Program-made: the position numbers and the translations under genes
Assembly (NCBI RefSeq): GCF_037890695.1
Contig: NZ_CP149571.1
Span: 2,572,001 to 2,636,000, forward strand
Direction of reading: 5' to 3'
Source of the DNA: Aeromonas jandaei
GTDB taxonomy: Bacteria > Pseudomonadota > Gammaproteobacteria > Enterobacterales > Aeromonadaceae
Length of the DNA: 64,000 nucleotides
The notes under the pieces: generated by a model
Told to the model about the DNA's origin: nothing
The model's database searches: none
The model's input: only the letters and a program-made list of their open reading frames with translations
Part shown: positions 29,553 to 39,604 of the stretch, one piece after another
Numbering within the stretch: position 1 is the stretch's first letter
Layout of the letters: every line of letters starts with the position of its first letter

Positions 29553-30507
29553 GAAATAACCCCGCTACCGTGACAACCAGCGCCAGTAGCAACCAGCCCC
29601 AGCCGCACCCTTGCAGAATGTTGAGTACCTTGCGCGGTGTCTCGCTATCTGGCTCAGCACCAGTGCCGATGACGGGCCAGCGCTGGAGAGCCCCCTGATA
29701 GTAACGAGGGCCACCAAGGCGGATCTGGCACTTGTCTACCAGCAGAGTGAGCAGCATCCCCATGGCGGGATAGGGCCAGAGCGCGCCACTTCGCAGCAGC
29801 TGTGCGGCCTGTTTGAGACGGCTTGCCAGCAGTGGCAGCCCCAGCAGCAAAATGACGGAGGCATAGAGCCCCTGATAGAGGGCGCTGGCGGCGCGACCAA
29901 AGTGGTCGAAGGCGGGATCTTTGCGACTCCAGCTTTGATTCATCAGCTGCACCAGCCGCCAGAGCAGGGCGCCCTGTACGCCAGCTAGGGCAAATCCCAG
30001 CAGCGGGCCAGCCCATTGGCCGACCAGACGCAGGGCGCAGCTTTCCGTCACCGCTTTGGCGAGCCCCATGGCCGAGAGTTTGCCGGTTTCCCGTTTGAGC
30101 CAGGGGGCTGCCTGCAATCTCGCCAGCGGCAGGGTCTCCTGGGTGGCGAGCGAGCGGGTGGCATGGGCGAGTTCGCGCAGCGGACGGGATTCGAGCATCA
30201 GCAGCAGGAACAGCAGGTCGAAGATCGGCTCGCTCAGGGCCAGATTGCGCAGCGACCAGAGCCCGGCGGCGCAGGGGAGCCAGACTACCAGCATTGCCAG
30301 CAGGCCGGCCTGCATTTGCTGGCCGGGCGAACCATCAGGTCTGTGTACCTTGTGCCCCAGCCGGGTCAGCAGGGGCGTGACGGCCGAAAGACGCAGATGG
30401 GATGGCCACGGGATCACCGCCTCCAGCAGGGCAGCACCTACCAGAATGGCCGCCGTCGTCGAAAGGAGGGCGCCGGCCATCAAATCAAGCGAACCGGTCT
30501 CGATCAC
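29545..30507 (-). CDS. cbiB: CobD/CbiB-family adenosylcobinamide-phosphate synthase-like membrane protein
   Basis: The 320-residue membrane protein has several hydrophobic helices and the family motifs [14 protein letters not shown] and [17 protein letters not shown]. CbiB attaches aminopropanol phosphate to adenosylcobyric acid in cobalamin synthesis or salvage. It starts at a GTG that overlaps the mtnN stop (GTGA), so it is translated with mtnN. Its neighbour btuF handles B12 uptake, which fits corrinoid salvage. Family members in this genus-like context are shorter in motifs than enterobacterial CbiB, so the precise reaction is less sure. Confidence 0.75.
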   Translation of the reverse strand: MIETGSLDLMAGALLSTTAAILVGAALLEAVIPWPSHLRLSAVTPLLTRLGHKVHRPDGSPGQQMQAGLLAMLVVWLPCAAGLWSLRNLALSEPIFDLLFLLLMLESRPLRELAHATRSLATQETLPLARLQAAPWLKRETGKLSAMGLAKAVTESCALRLVGQWAGPLLGFALAGVQGALLWRLVQLMNQSWSRKDPAFDHFGRAASALYQGLYASVILLLGLPLLASRLKQAAQLLRSGALWPYPAMGMLLTLLVDKCQIRLGGPRYYQGALQRWPVIGTGAEPDSETPRKVLNILQGCGWGWLLLALVVTVAGLFHG

Positions 30508-31196
30508 AGCTTGCCGAGCATCTTGATGATCACTTCGGCGGAGTGCTTGCCGGCCACTTCGATGAAGGCATCGAAGGATTCAACCTGTTCCTTGCCGGCG
30601 ATATCGGACATCGCGCGTACCACCAGATAGGGCACTTTGAACATGTGGCACACTTGACCGATGGCGGCACCTTCCATCTCGACCGCCAGCATCTGCGGGA
30701 AGTCGGTGCGAGCCTTGGAGATGGCGTCCGGTTTGCACATGAACTGATCGCCGGTACAGATAAGGCCGACCTTGGTCTGGTGCTTGCCCTGCTCGGCGAT
30801 GCAATCCTGAGCGACCGCGATGAGTTTCTCGTCGCAGGGGAAGGCGGCGGGTTGCTGCGCCATCTGGCCCATCTCGTAACCAAAGGCGGTCACGTCGACA
30901 TCGTGGAAACGCATCTCGCTGGCGATCACCACATCACCGATATGCAGATCCTGGGCAAAGCCACCCGCAGAGCCGGTATTGATGACGCAGTCGGGGGCGA
31001 ATTTTTCCAGCAGCAGGCTGGTGGCCACGCTGGCGGCGACCTTACCGATACCGGAGCGGGTCAGGATCACCTCTTTGCCTGCCAGCATCCCTTGATAGAA
31101 CTCGCAGCCGCCCAGTTGCAGGGTGGTGGGGTTGCTCATCTGGCTGCGCAGCAGGGCTACTTCTTGCTCCATGGCGCCGATAATACCTACTTTCAT
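30504..31196 (-). CDS. mtnN: 5'-methylthioadenosine/S-adenosylhomocysteine nucleosidase
   Basis: The 230-residue cytoplasmic enzyme hydrolyses MTA, SAH and 5'-deoxyadenosine, recycling SAM by-products and feeding AI-2 formation through LuxS. Motifs seen: [56 protein letters not shown] and the catalytic aspartate in AMSDIAG. The ATG at 31196 has GAGGT upstream and matches the family N-terminus. It is the first gene of the mtnN-cbiB-btuF run. Confidence 0.95.
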   Translation of the reverse strand: MKVGIIGAMEQEVALLRSQMSNPTTLQLGGCEFYQGMLAGKEVILTRSGIGKVAASVATSLLLEKFAPDCVINTGSAGGFAQDLHIGDVVIASEMRFHDVDVTAFGYEMGQMAQQPAAFPCDEKLIAVAQDCIAEQGKHQTKVGLICTGDQFMCKPDAISKARTDFPQMLAVEMEGAAIGQVCHMFKVPYLVVRAMSDIAGKEQVESFDAFIEVAGKHSAEVIIKMLGKL

Positions 31197-31365
31197 TGCT
31201 GACCTCGTCTTGATAGCCGTGTGGCTGAATTTAAGTTGCTGTAGATCATAACAAAAGATGGCGTCGGCGCCGAGAGGCGCAAGCGCAAGGAGAGATGAAA
31301 CGCGGCGCTCCATATGGGAGCGCCGCGGGTGACAAAAAGCATTGATGAGAGAGGAGAGAGAGCCT

Positions 31366-32298
31366 TTAGCCGAGCGCGGTGTCGAGGGTCATCATCAGGG
31401 CAAAGCCCGCCATCAGGCCGAGAGTGGCATAGGTCTGGTGACCGTTGCGGTGGGTCTCCGGGATCACCTCGTGCGAGACCACAAACAGCATGGCGCCGGC
31501 GGCGAGCCCAAGTCCGATGGGGTAGGCGATGGCAAGGCCGCTGGAGAGCCCCACCCCGAGCAGGGCGCCAACCGGTTCGAGCAGGCCGCTGGCGATGGCA
31601 ACCAGCACGGCGACAGAGGGGCGAAAACCGGCGGCGCACATGGCCAGCGCCACCGCTAATCCTTCCGGAATATCCTGTAGTGCGATGGCGGTGGTAAGCG
31701 GCAGCCCCACCGACATATCACCCTGGGAGAAGCTCACCCCAATGGCCATCCCCTCCGGCAGGTTGTGCAGGGCGATGGCAAAGACGAACAGCCAGACCCG
31801 GGAGCAGCTCTCGTGGCCGGGGCCGCAGGGGCCGGTTTTGTCATGCTCGTGGGGGGTGAACTGATCCAGTCCCAGCATCAACAGCACCCCGAGGGTCATG
31901 CCGACCACCACCACAGCGGCGGCGCTAAAGCCGTTGCCGGTGATCCCCTCGGCGGCCTCCAGCCCCGGCAGCAGCAGGGAGAAGGCACTGGCTGCCAGCA
32001 TCATGCCGGCGGCAAAGCCCAGCATGGTGTCCTCTACCTTTTGCGGTACCGAGCGCAGAAACAGGGCGGGCAGGGCGCCGATGGCGGTGGCTGCAAACCC
32101 GGCGGCACCACCGATGAGGCCATAGCGCACGCCGCTGGTCACCTCGCCGGTAGCGAGCATGATGAGACTCTGCAACAGCAGCAACAAGACGGCAGCCAGC
32201 GCGATAAAGAGACCGAGGGCGGTAAGTGGCCGCGCCTGCAGTTGTTCACGCAGCTGGGCAGACCAGGTTGAAGCGGGCAGATACGAGCTGTTATCCAT
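31366..32298 (-). CDS. ZIP family divalent metal transporter
   Basis: The 310-residue inner-membrane protein has eight likely helices. The two transport-site motifs are [16 protein letters not shown] (helix IV) and [12 protein letters not shown] (helix V), and a His/Cys-rich cytoplasmic loop ([16 protein letters not shown]) stands before helix IV. It is larger than E. coli ZupT because of an extra N-terminal helix and belongs to the GufA-like branch. It probably imports zinc or another divalent metal. It is monocistronic; the 169 bases between it and mtnN contain no gene. Confidence 0.85.
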   Translation of the reverse strand: MDNSSYLPASTWSAQLREQLQARPLTALGLFIALAAVLLLLLQSLIMLATGEVTSGVRYGLIGGAAGFAATAIGALPALFLRSVPQKVEDTMLGFAAGMMLAASAFSLLLPGLEAAEGITGNGFSAAAVVVVGMTLGVLLMLGLDQFTPHEHDKTGPCGPGHESCSRVWLFVFAIALHNLPEGMAIGVSFSQGDMSVGLPLTTAIALQDIPEGLAVALAMCAAGFRPSVAVLVAIASGLLEPVGALLGVGLSSGLAIAYPIGLGLAAGAMLFVVSHEVIPETHRNGHQTYATLGLMAGFALMMTLDTALG

Positions 32299-32685
32299 AA
32301 ACAGGGCCTCTTGTTACAGCAAATGGTTACAACGAAGGGTGATGGCGCTCCGCCATCGGATTATGTTGGTCATTACAACGAGTTGATGGCCCCTTGTCCA
32401 TGCCACGGCCTCGATTGCATTTATCGGTTAACTATTTGAAATGATTTGGTCGCTATAAATATTTTGTGATGAATGTCGGGTTGTGAAGGAAATCAGCTTG
32501 CATTCATTTAGTGAAATCTGGTGAAGGATTAGGCGATGTTGTGATAGAGTGCGCGCCTCGCGAAATCGTCCTTCCCCCGCTTTCGCAACCTTCCATCTCC
32601 CGTCAGGAATGGCCGGGATCAGCTCATACGGATGTGATCGCTACTGTTTACCTGCTTGTCAGCAGTTGAGGATCAACAGCCAATC
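32299..32685. other. Divergent intergenic region, ZIP transporter and chemoreceptor
   Basis: This 387-base region must hold promoters for both flanking genes. The left half is AT-rich (32,420-32,500). No operator that can be named with confidence, and no small gene, was seen. Confidence 0.4.
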
Positions 32686-34317
32686 ATGTTTTACAAGAAT
32701 CTCTCCATCGGCAAAAAGATTGCCGTGGTTTTTGCGGTCATTGCCGCAGTCAACGTTGTCTTCGGTGTTTTTCTCTCCAGCGAATTGCGCGGCGTGCGCG
32801 ATCGGGTGCTGAATTTTACCGACTCCACTTTGCCGAGCGTGCTCTCGGTCGAAACCCTGCTCTACGACGTCTCTTATGTACGTCGGGCCCAGTTTGCCCT
32901 GCTGATGGTGGATGATGCCGCCGACCTGCAGGCCCGTCGTGGCCGCATTCAGGAGAATATTCGCAAGGTTGACGAGGCATTTCGTGCCTACGAGGCGACT
33001 GTGGGGGCCGACAACGAGCGCCAGGTGTTTAACCAAGCCAAACAACAGTGGCTCACTTATCAACGTTCGGTAAACGAGTTTGATATGCTGCTGGTGCAGG
33101 GCCAGCATGATCAGGCCAAAACCCAGCTGTTTGCCTCCAACCCGCTCTTCGGGGCGCTGGAGCAGGCGGTCAACTCGCTGATCCAGGTGAACCTCGGTTT
33201 CGTCAAAGAGAACCGTGGCAGCCTGCTTGGCAGCGTGAGCATGGTGACCACCTTCGCCATGGTGAGCATCGGTGCCTTGCTGGTGTTCATGGTGGTGATG
33301 ACCTGGTTCCTGACTCGCCAGATCTGCCTGCCGCTGCAAGCCGTGGTGGCTCAGGCCAACGCCATTGCCGCCGGCGATCTGACCCATCAGCTGGAGCGTC
33401 AGCATATCGGCCGCGACGAGCTGGGCATGCTTGCCAAAGCCTCTCTCAAGATGCAGGACAACCTGCGCGGTCTGATCGAAGAGGTGGTGGCTGCGGTCAC
33501 CCAGCTTGGCACTGCCATCGAGGAGGTGAGCGCCGTCTCCGAGCAGTCTGCCAAGGGCATTCAGAGCCAGCAGCAGGAGATCTCGCTGGTGGCGACCGCC
33601 ATGACCCAGATGAAGGCCACCGTGGCCGATGTGGCTGGCAATACCGAAACTGCCTCCAGCTCTGCCAGCTCTGCCAATGCGCTGGCCCGCAGCGGCAATC
33701 AGGATGTGCAGCGCTCGCTGGTGGCCATCACCCGGGTTGCCGAGGAGATCGAGCAGGCCGGTACGCTGGTGACCGAGCTGGAGCGTGAATCCGCCCAGAT
33801 CAACGTCGTTGTGGATGTGATCCGCGGCATCGCCGAGCAGACCAATCTGCTGGCCCTCAATGCTGCCATCGAAGCTGCCCGTGCCGGCGAGCAAGGCCGT
33901 GGCTTTGCCGTGGTGGCCGACGAGGTGCGCACCCTGGCGGGTCGTACCCAGGCCTCGACCGGCGAGATTGTGGCCATCATCGAAACCCTGCAGGCGCGCG
34001 CCAATCAGGCCAAAGAGGTGACTGGCCAGAGCTGCGAGATGATCCGCCAGTGTGTGGATCAGAGCGAGCAGACCAGCAACGGCATCCAGCAGATTGAAGA
34101 GGCGGTCGCCCAGATTGCCGACATGGCGATCCAGATCGCCAGCGCCTGCGGCGAGCAGGATGCGGTCTCCGACGAGCTGGGCCGCAACGTCGAGCGGATC
34201 AACGAGTCCGCCAACGAGGTGGCTCTGGGCGCCGATCATACTGCCCGTGCCTGTCTGGAGCTGAGCCAGCTGGCGGTGGGTCTGAAGCAGACCATCGGTC
34301 GCTTCCGCCTCGCCTGA
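32686..34317 (+). CDS. Methyl-accepting chemotaxis protein
   Basis: The 543-residue protein has an N-terminal membrane helix ([20 protein letters not shown]), a periplasmic four-helix-bundle-type sensor (about residues 35-185), a second helix ([19 protein letters not shown]), a HAMP domain ([20 protein letters not shown]) and a long coiled coil. The signalling tip has the highly conserved [20 protein letters not shown]. It lacks a C-terminal CheR-binding pentapeptide. It senses an unknown ligand and signals to CheA/CheW. The ATG at 32686 follows GAGGAT at a long spacing; an earlier in-frame codon lacks support. Confidence 0.92.
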   Translation: MFYKNLSIGKKIAVVFAVIAAVNVVFGVFLSSELRGVRDRVLNFTDSTLPSVLSVETLLYDVSYVRRAQFALLMVDDAADLQARRGRIQENIRKVDEAFRAYEATVGADNERQVFNQAKQQWLTYQRSVNEFDMLLVQGQHDQAKTQLFASNPLFGALEQAVNSLIQVNLGFVKENRGSLLGSVSMVTTFAMVSIGALLVFMVVMTWFLTRQICLPLQAVVAQANAIAAGDLTHQLERQHIGRDELGMLAKASLKMQDNLRGLIEEVVAAVTQLGTAIEEVSAVSEQSAKGIQSQQQEISLVATAMTQMKATVADVAGNTETASSSASSANALARSGNQDVQRSLVAITRVAEEIEQAGTLVTELERESAQINVVVDVIRGIAEQTNLLALNAAIEAARAGEQGRGFAVVADEVRTLAGRTQASTGEIVAIIETLQARANQAKEVTGQSCEMIRQCVDQSEQTSNGIQQIEEAVAQIADMAIQIASACGEQDAVSDELGRNVERINESANEVALGADHTARACLELSQLAVGLKQTIGRFRLA

Positions 34318-34382
34318 TAAAGGGGCTGGTGTACGCCAGCCTCTTCATTCATAAAAGTCGGGGCGCTTTGCATGCCCTCACG

Positions 34383-34411
34383 ACACCCGGCCATGTGCCG
34401 GGTGTTTTTTT
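34383..34411 (+). terminator. Rho-independent terminator of the chemoreceptor gene
   Basis: ACACCCGG and CCGGGTGT form an eight-base stem with a seven-base loop, followed by a run of T. Confidence 0.85.
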
Positions 34412-34672
34412 ATCTGGCTATTGGTACGAGGCCTGATGGTTGGGGTTCTTCGCAAGAGGATGAAGGTCAGGGCAAACAGGGGGGGCAGATGATTATCCCG
34501 GCCTGTGTGCGGTGATATTCAAGAAGGTTGGTTAAGGCGTATGTGCTAACGAGAGAAGGGCGACGAACTGTTTTGGGGAGGGGGAGCGGGGCGAGCTGTT
34601 GGGGCGTGCGCTACGGGGAAGAAAAGCATCAGCAGTTGGTTGGAATGCTCTGACAGGGGATATCGCAGCAAT

Positions 34673-34700
34673 AAAAAAACCGGCTTGCGCCGGTTTTTTT
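34673..34700 (-). terminator. Rho-independent terminator of suhB
   Basis: Perfect 12-base stem with loop TTGC; arms start with seven A and end with seven T, so it can work in both directions. It lies 22 bases past the suhB stop. Confidence 0.85.
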
Positions 34701-34722
34701 ATCTGTCTGCTCGAAGGCTGGC

Positions 34723-35526
34723 TTATTTGGCCAGAGACTCCGGCAGCTCTTCGCGGATTTTGCCCAGCATCTCTTTCAGGACGCGCGGGTTGGCAACCAC
34801 GATGTTGCCGGAGTTTTCGTAGTTGTGGCCACCAACGAAGTCGGTGACGATGGCGCCAGCTTCTTTTGCCAGCAGCTCACCGGCAGCGGTGTCCCAGGGT
34901 TTCAGGCCGATTTCCCAGAAACCGTCGACACGACCGGCAGCCACGTAGGCCAGATCCAGTGCGGCAGAGCCGGAGCGACGGATGTCGGCACATTCGATGA
35001 ACATGCTCTGGAACATCTTCAGGTAAGGCTCGATGTGATGCTTCTGCTTGAACGGGAAACCGGTCGCCAGCACGGTGCCAGCCAGCTCTTTGGCCTTGCC
35101 GACACGAATGCGGTAGCCGTTCAGCTGGGCGCCACTACCACGGGTAGCAGTAAACAGCTCGTCACGGATCGGATCGTAAACAACGGCTTGTTCAGTCTTG
35201 CCCTTGACGCGCAGGGCGATGGAGACGGCAAAGTGCGGAATGCCTTTGACCAGGTTGGTCGTGCCATCCAGTGGGTCAATGATCCATTGGTAGTCCGGAT
35301 TGGTACCGGCAATCTCACCAGACTCTTCAGCGACGATGCTGTGTTCCGGGTAAGATTTTTTGATGGTGTGAATGATGGCCGCTTCAGCTTCACGGTCAAC
35401 GTTGGTCACGAAGTCATTGCTGCCTTTTTGGATAGCCTCAATGTTCTCGGGCTGGGAGAAGGCTTTTACTACAACTTGACCGGCGTTGCGCGCAGCGCGC
35501 ACGGCGATATTCAGCATCGGATGCAT
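34723..35526 (-). CDS. suhB: Inositol-1-monophosphatase
   Basis: The 267-residue protein is of standard length for the family. Metal and catalytic motifs are EESGE (about residue 67), IDPLDGTTNLVKGIPHF (about 84-100) and KPWDTAAGELLAKEAG near 219. SuhB hydrolyses inositol-1-phosphate and in gammaproteobacteria also acts as a factor in rRNA antitermination complexes (family knowledge). An ATG at 35517 (MLNIAV) matches the E. coli start and is as likely as 35526. It is monocistronic with its own terminator. Confidence 0.95.
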   Translation of the reverse strand: MHPMLNIAVRAARNAGQVVVKAFSQPENIEAIQKGSNDFVTNVDREAEAAIIHTIKKSYPEHSIVAEESGEIAGTNPDYQWIIDPLDGTTNLVKGIPHFAVSIALRVKGKTEQAVVYDPIRDELFTATRGSGAQLNGYRIRVGKAKELAGTVLATGFPFKQKHHIEPYLKMFQSMFIECADIRRSGSAALDLAYVAAGRVDGFWEIGLKPWDTAAGELLAKEAGAIVTDFVGGHNYENSGNIVVANPRVLKEMLGKIREELPESLAK

Positions 35527-35725
35527 AGGTTCACCACTGGATGTTAAAGAACGGGGGATAAAAGGACGCGGTATGATACCAGTATTTTGTGCGATGGCAA
35601 CTGTTATCCCCCTACGACCAATTGATTGCGACTGCCAGATCTGACGGCTCCAATATAGCCCTAATCTGCGCTAGTCTTATGGCAGCAGCCGGATACTGGC
35701 TGCCATGAGCATAGGGATATGAGCC

Positions 35726-36181
35726 ATGAATTTGTCATTAGTGAGTCAAAACGTGTCAGGCGCCAGTGAAGGTCTGCTGGCCATTTTGCGGTCATCACCT
35801 GAGTATGGTGACCATTTTGCCCACATCAGCGTGACGCCACTGACCGAGTGGCAACCGGCCAAGGCCGAAGCGGCGATCCTGCTGATCGATGGCGATACCC
35901 CCTGGCAGGATGCCGGGTTTATCCGTGGCGAAGATGATGCCATCGGATTGCCGGTACTGCCGCTGTTGATCCGCAAGGGGGACAAGGATCTCACCATCTG
36001 CGGCCCCGATGTGCGTGACCCCCGTTTCTACTTTGTCTCCAACGGCATCGTGCTGGAGGAGTCAGAACTGGCAGACCCCTCGTGTAGCCGGGTGCTGCTG
36101 CGCAAGCTGGAATCCTACTTCCCGCTGCTCTCTCGTCTTATCCTGCTGCGTCAGCGCAAGTCGGCCGTCGTCTTGAACTGA
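35726..36181 (+). CDS. Conserved-type protein of unknown function
   Basis: The 151-residue soluble protein has no signal peptide or membrane helix, and I do not recognise the family. It has a patterned sequence with several beta-strand-like stretches (AAILLIDGD, LPVLPLLIRKGDKDL, RFYFVSNGIVLEESEL) and a basic C-terminus (LLSRLILLRQRKSAVVLN). The ATG at 35726 follows AGGGATATGAG. Codon use matches core genes. It stands alone between suhB and a GST-like gene and ends just before a strong hairpin. Confidence 0.65.
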   Translation: MNLSLVSQNVSGASEGLLAILRSSPEYGDHFAHISVTPLTEWQPAKAEAAILLIDGDTPWQDAGFIRGEDDAIGLPVLPLLIRKGDKDLTICGPDVRDPRFYFVSNGIVLEESELADPSCSRVLLRKLESYFPLLSRLILLRQRKSAVVLN

Positions 36182-36202
36182 TTTCCCCGGCAAGTTATGC
36201 AA

Positions 36203-36242
36203 GCGGCGCGCTATCTGTCATCACTGACAGATAGCGCGCCGC
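36203..36242. terminator. Perfect 18-base palindromic hairpin downstream of the unknown gene
   Basis: Two complementary 18-base arms (starting GCGGCGCGCTATCTGTCA) flank a TCAC loop. The following sequence is ACTCTTTATGG, so the T tract is poor. It could end transcription or stabilise the 3' end of the mRNA. Confidence 0.6.
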
Positions 36243-36329
36243 ACTCTTTATGGTAAAACCATGTTTGGTGAAAGAGGGGGCATCAGGATGCTCACTCTTG
36301 AGTGTGATTACATCAGCAAGGAGTGAAGG

Positions 36330-36992
36330 ATGATCGACTTTTATACCGCCGCAACACCCAATGGCTTCAAGGTGGCCATTGCACTGGAAGAGCTGGGATT
36401 GCCTTATCGGGTCATTCCTCTCGATCTCTCGGCACTGGATCAGAAGAAGCCCGAGTTTCTCGCCATCAACCCCAACGGTCGCATTCCAGCCATCGTCGAT
36501 CGGGATAACGGCGATTTTGCCGTATTCGAGTCGGGGGCCATCCTTATCTATCTGGCGGAGAAAACGGGCAAATTGTTGCCGGCGGATCCCAAACGCCGCT
36601 CTCAGGCCATTCAGTGGTTGATGTTCCAGATGGGCGGGGTAGGGCCGATGATGGGGCAGGCCAACGTCTTCTATCGCTACTTCCCCGAGAAGATCCCCGC
36701 CGCCATCGAACGCTATCAGAAAGAGGGGCGTCGCCTGTTCGAGGTGCTCGACAACCATCTGGCCCATCACGAATATCTGGCGGACGAGTACAGCATCGCC
36801 GATATCGCCACCTGGCCCTGGGTGCGGATTTATGACTGGAGCGGCATCTCCATCGAGGGGTTACCCCATCTGCAAGCCTGGATGGATCGGATGGCCGAGA
36901 AGCCTGCCTGCCAGAAGGGGATCACCATACCGCCGCGCAAAGAGCAGCCGGATGAGCTTATCAAGCAGGCACAACAGATGGTAACACGTTGA
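36330..36992 (+). CDS. Glutathione S-transferase-like disulfide-bond oxidoreductase (YfcG type)
   Basis: The 220-residue protein has a thioredoxin-fold N-domain ([45 protein letters not shown], which binds the gamma-glutamyl part of glutathione) and an all-helical C-domain with [11 protein letters not shown], the usual N-capping motif. The TAATPNG site in place of a catalytic Ser/Cys motif is typical of YfcG/YghU-type enzymes, which reduce disulfides with glutathione. AAGGAGTGAAGG precedes the start. It is probably monocistronic. Confidence 0.85.
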   Translation: MIDFYTAATPNGFKVAIALEELGLPYRVIPLDLSALDQKKPEFLAINPNGRIPAIVDRDNGDFAVFESGAILIYLAEKTGKLLPADPKRRSQAIQWLMFQMGGVGPMMGQANVFYRYFPEKIPAAIERYQKEGRRLFEVLDNHLAHHEYLADEYSIADIATWPWVRIYDWSGISIEGLPHLQAWMDRMAEKPACQKGITIPPRKEQPDELIKQAQQMVTR

Positions 36993-37253
36993 TTTTGAAC
37001 TGCTGACGGGGCGTATCGCCCCGTAATATTAGAAAAACTAAGGCAAGCCGATTATAAAGATTCGTTCGTTTTCTGTGAGCTGAATCACTATGATGCCCCC
37101 ATACCACCAAGCGTCCTGTGCGGTGGTCTGGCGGGCTCCCCGCCTACTGTTTCCAACACTGTTTTTGATTGCATCACAGCCTCTGTGATCAGATTCCTCT
37201 GGGCCATTTTGTGCCAGAGGGCGGCAGCATTTTTTCGATTTTTTGGGACTGAT

Positions 37254-38450
37254 ATGGATCGGCACAGTTTTTATCCGTTGTTTTTACTGACCATTCTGAT
37301 GGTCGCTGTGGGCCAGATGACCCAGACCCTCTATGTCCCCTCCATTCCCATGATGGCGGGGGACTTCAATGTGGCCTCGGGCCAGTTGCAGGCGGTGATG
37401 GCCTGTTACCTGATCCCCTATGGCCTCTCCCAGTTTGTCTACGGGCCGCTGTCGGATCGCATCGGTCGTCGTCCGGTGCTGATCGTCGGCATGATGGTGT
37501 TTCTGGTGGGCACCCTGATCATTCAGGTCATCCCCCATTTCGCCGCCCTGCTGGTGGGCAGCTTTGTTCAGGGGCTGGGCACCGGTGCCGGTGGCGCCAT
37601 GAGCCGTACCGTGATGCGCGATCGCTACAATGGCGCCGAGCTCAACCGCGCCAACAGTCTGGTGAGCATGGGGGTGATCTTCTCCCCGCTGCTGGCACCG
37701 GTGCTGGGCGGCTGGCTGACCGAGCTGTTCAACTGGCGTGCCGGTTACTGGTTCCTGTTCGGTTTTGGTGCCGTAGCCACCCTGGCGATCATGGCCTGGT
37801 TTGGTGAGACGCTGCCTGCTGCTGCCCGTCAACCGCTGCGCGTCGGTGCTGCCTATCGCCATGTGCTGGGCAACCCCAAGTTTCAGGGCAACCTGCTCTG
37901 CCTGATGGCGACCTTTGCGGGACTCGCGGTATTTGAAGCGGCGGCCGGTGTGCTGCTGGGCGATGTGCTGAAACTGAGCGCCCGTACCGTGAGCGTGTTG
38001 TTCGTGCTGCCGCTGCCCGGCTATCTGTTCGGTGCCTGGCTCTCTGCCAAGCTGAGCTTCCGTTTGACTCAGGGCAAACTGATGCGTCTTGGCATCGCCT
38101 TTCTGGCGCTCGGCTCCCTCATCATTCTGGTACCGGGGCTGTTCGGGGTGGTGAGTGCCGCCTCGCTGGTCGGTGGTGCGGCCGTCTACTTCATCGGTAG
38201 CGGTATTCTCTACCCGACCGCCACTTCCTGTGCCATCGAGCCCTTCCCGGGGCAGGCCGGCACCGCGGGTGCCATTCTCGGCGGGATGCAGAATCTGGGA
38301 GCCGGTGTGGTGACCCTGCTGGCGGCCGGTTTCCCGATGACCGGGCAGGTGACTCTGGGGGCCATCATGACCCTGATGGTGCTGATCGTGGCGCTGAGTT
38401 TTGTCTGGCTGCGCCACCACGGCTCGCCGCACGAGCAGATGGCGATTTGA
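37254..38450 (+). CDS. emrD: EmrD-like MFS drug/H+ antiporter
   Basis: The 398-residue protein has twelve hydrophobic segments of the DHA1 (Bcr/CflA/EmrD) family. The motif-A loop between helices 2 and 3 reads GPLSDRIGRRPVLIVG, and motif C occurs at GVIFSPLLAPVLGGWL in helix 5. It would export amphipathic compounds across the inner membrane using the proton gradient. The ATG at 37254 agrees with the family N-terminus (MDRHSFYPLFLLTILM). The 260-base upstream region ends with a weak hairpin (CCTCTGG/CCAGAGG) and T runs, a possible leader structure. Confidence 0.85.
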   Translation: MDRHSFYPLFLLTILMVAVGQMTQTLYVPSIPMMAGDFNVASGQLQAVMACYLIPYGLSQFVYGPLSDRIGRRPVLIVGMMVFLVGTLIIQVIPHFAALLVGSFVQGLGTGAGGAMSRTVMRDRYNGAELNRANSLVSMGVIFSPLLAPVLGGWLTELFNWRAGYWFLFGFGAVATLAIMAWFGETLPAAARQPLRVGAAYRHVLGNPKFQGNLLCLMATFAGLAVFEAAAGVLLGDVLKLSARTVSVLFVLPLPGYLFGAWLSAKLSFRLTQGKLMRLGIAFLALGSLIILVPGLFGVVSAASLVGGAAVYFIGSGILYPTATSCAIEPFPGQAGTAGAILGGMQNLGAGVVTLLAAGFPMTGQVTLGAIMTLMVLIVALSFVWLRHHGSPHEQMAI

Positions 38451-38469
38451 TGCTCGCGCTTGCTCTCTG

Positions 38470-38495
38470 AAAGCCCGCCTTCTGGCGGGCTTTTT
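38470..38495 (+). terminator. Rho-independent terminator of emrD
   Basis: AAAGCCCGCC and GGCGGGCTTT form a ten-base stem with loop TTCT, followed by T residues. Confidence 0.9.
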
Positions 38496-38534
38496 CTTTG
38501 TCAGAACCGAATGCGCTCTACTGCTCGGCCTGCG

Positions 38535-39443
38535 TCAAGGCACGTTTGCCGGTTCACCTTCAGCCACCAGTTCAAGAAAGGCACGCATGGCGGGGGTGAT
38601 GCTCTGCTGGCGGGTCAGAAAGGCGGTATGGCCGATATTCTCCAGCGGAGCGAGTGGCAAGCAGACAAGATCCGAGAGCTTGCTGGCAGAGCGGGCGAGG
38701 CCGGCGCTGACGATGGCCCAGCCCAGCCGGTGGCGTACGGCGCTGACCAGATGGAACAGCGAGTCGGTCTCCAGTACCACGTTGAGCGAGGTTCCCCCCT
38801 GCTCGGCGGCGCGATCCAGATACTGACGAAATTGCATGGTGCGGCTGGGCAGCACCAACGGCTGTTGCTGCAGTTCAGCAAGCGCAATGTCGCCGCTGTG
38901 CGGGTACAGATCCGCTTCGTCACGGTTCATCAGCACCGCCATCTGGTTGGCGCCTTGCGGGTAGACATGAAAGGCGCGCCGGCCAACTCCGCCGGCGGGC
39001 TCATCAAATCCCAGTCCGATATCGCACTGATGCAGCTCCAGTTGTGAGAGCAGGGCTTCGTTGCTGAGCACCGACAGGCGAATGACGATGTCGGGATAGC
39101 GCTGCTTGCAGCGGGCGATAAACGGCATGATGTCGAGATTGGACTGGGGCACGATGCCGATGCGCAGGGTGCCGGAGAGTTCGCCCTGGAACAGCGCCAG
39201 CTCCTGCTTGAGCGCCTCCTGTTCCAGCAACATCCGTTCGGCATACTGGCGCACCAGCTCACCCGCCTCGGTCAGGGCGACAAACTGGCTGGTGCGTACC
39301 ACCAGATCGGTGCCGACACTCTTTTCCAGCGCGGTAATGCTGGCCGAGAGGGTGGGTTGGGTGATGTGGCAGGCTTTGGCCGCTTTGGCAAAATGCCGAT
39401 GTTTGGCCAGCTCGTGAAAGTAGTGAAGTTGCTTGATGTTCAT
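38535..39443 (-). CDS. LysR-type transcriptional regulator
   Basis: The 302-residue protein has an N-terminal winged helix-turn-helix (FAKAAKACHITQPTLSASI, residues 18-36) and a periplasmic-binding-like effector domain from about residue 90 (GTLRIGIVPQSNLDIMPF). It is transcribed away from fdhD-fdhF with a 161-base gap, the classical LysR arrangement, so it likely controls those genes and itself (inference). The gap holds AT-rich DNA with the LysR-like T-N11-A possibility but no site that can be fixed. Effector unknown. Confidence 0.88.
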   Translation of the reverse strand: MNIKQLHYFHELAKHRHFAKAAKACHITQPTLSASITALEKSVGTDLVVRTSQFVALTEAGELVRQYAERMLLEQEALKQELALFQGELSGTLRIGIVPQSNLDIMPFIARCKQRYPDIVIRLSVLSNEALLSQLELHQCDIGLGFDEPAGGVGRRAFHVYPQGANQMAVLMNRDEADLYPHSGDIALAELQQQPLVLPSRTMQFRQYLDRAAEQGGTSLNVVLETDSLFHLVSAVRHRLGWAIVSAGLARSASKLSDLVCLPLAPLENIGHTAFLTRQQSITPAMRAFLELVAEGEPANVP

Positions 39444-39604
39444 CTGGTTGTAGTGGAGGCAGTGGAACCGGCTATTGAAGAATTAATCAATTGAAAAAAC
39501 ATATTCGATAGAGCAACTCTATCAGGATATAGATTTATTTCATTGGTTTTGCGTCAGTCGCCTCTCTAAACTTGAATGCAGTTTGCATTTTTAGGCCAAC
39601 CTGC

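Larger units (their letters stand above)
34318..34722. other. Intergenic stretch between chemoreceptor and suhB
   Basis: Contains the two terminators at 34383 and 34673; the 260 bases between them show no convincing gene. Confidence 0.5.

Noticed and set aside
32659..34239. A 526-codon open frame antisense to the chemoreceptor
   Set aside because: It is low-complexity and lacks motifs; the plus strand encodes a complete chemoreceptor.
37185..37253. N-terminal extension of the EmrD-like protein
   Set aside because: The extra 23 codons lack homology, and the hydrophobic N-terminus typical of the family starts at 37254.
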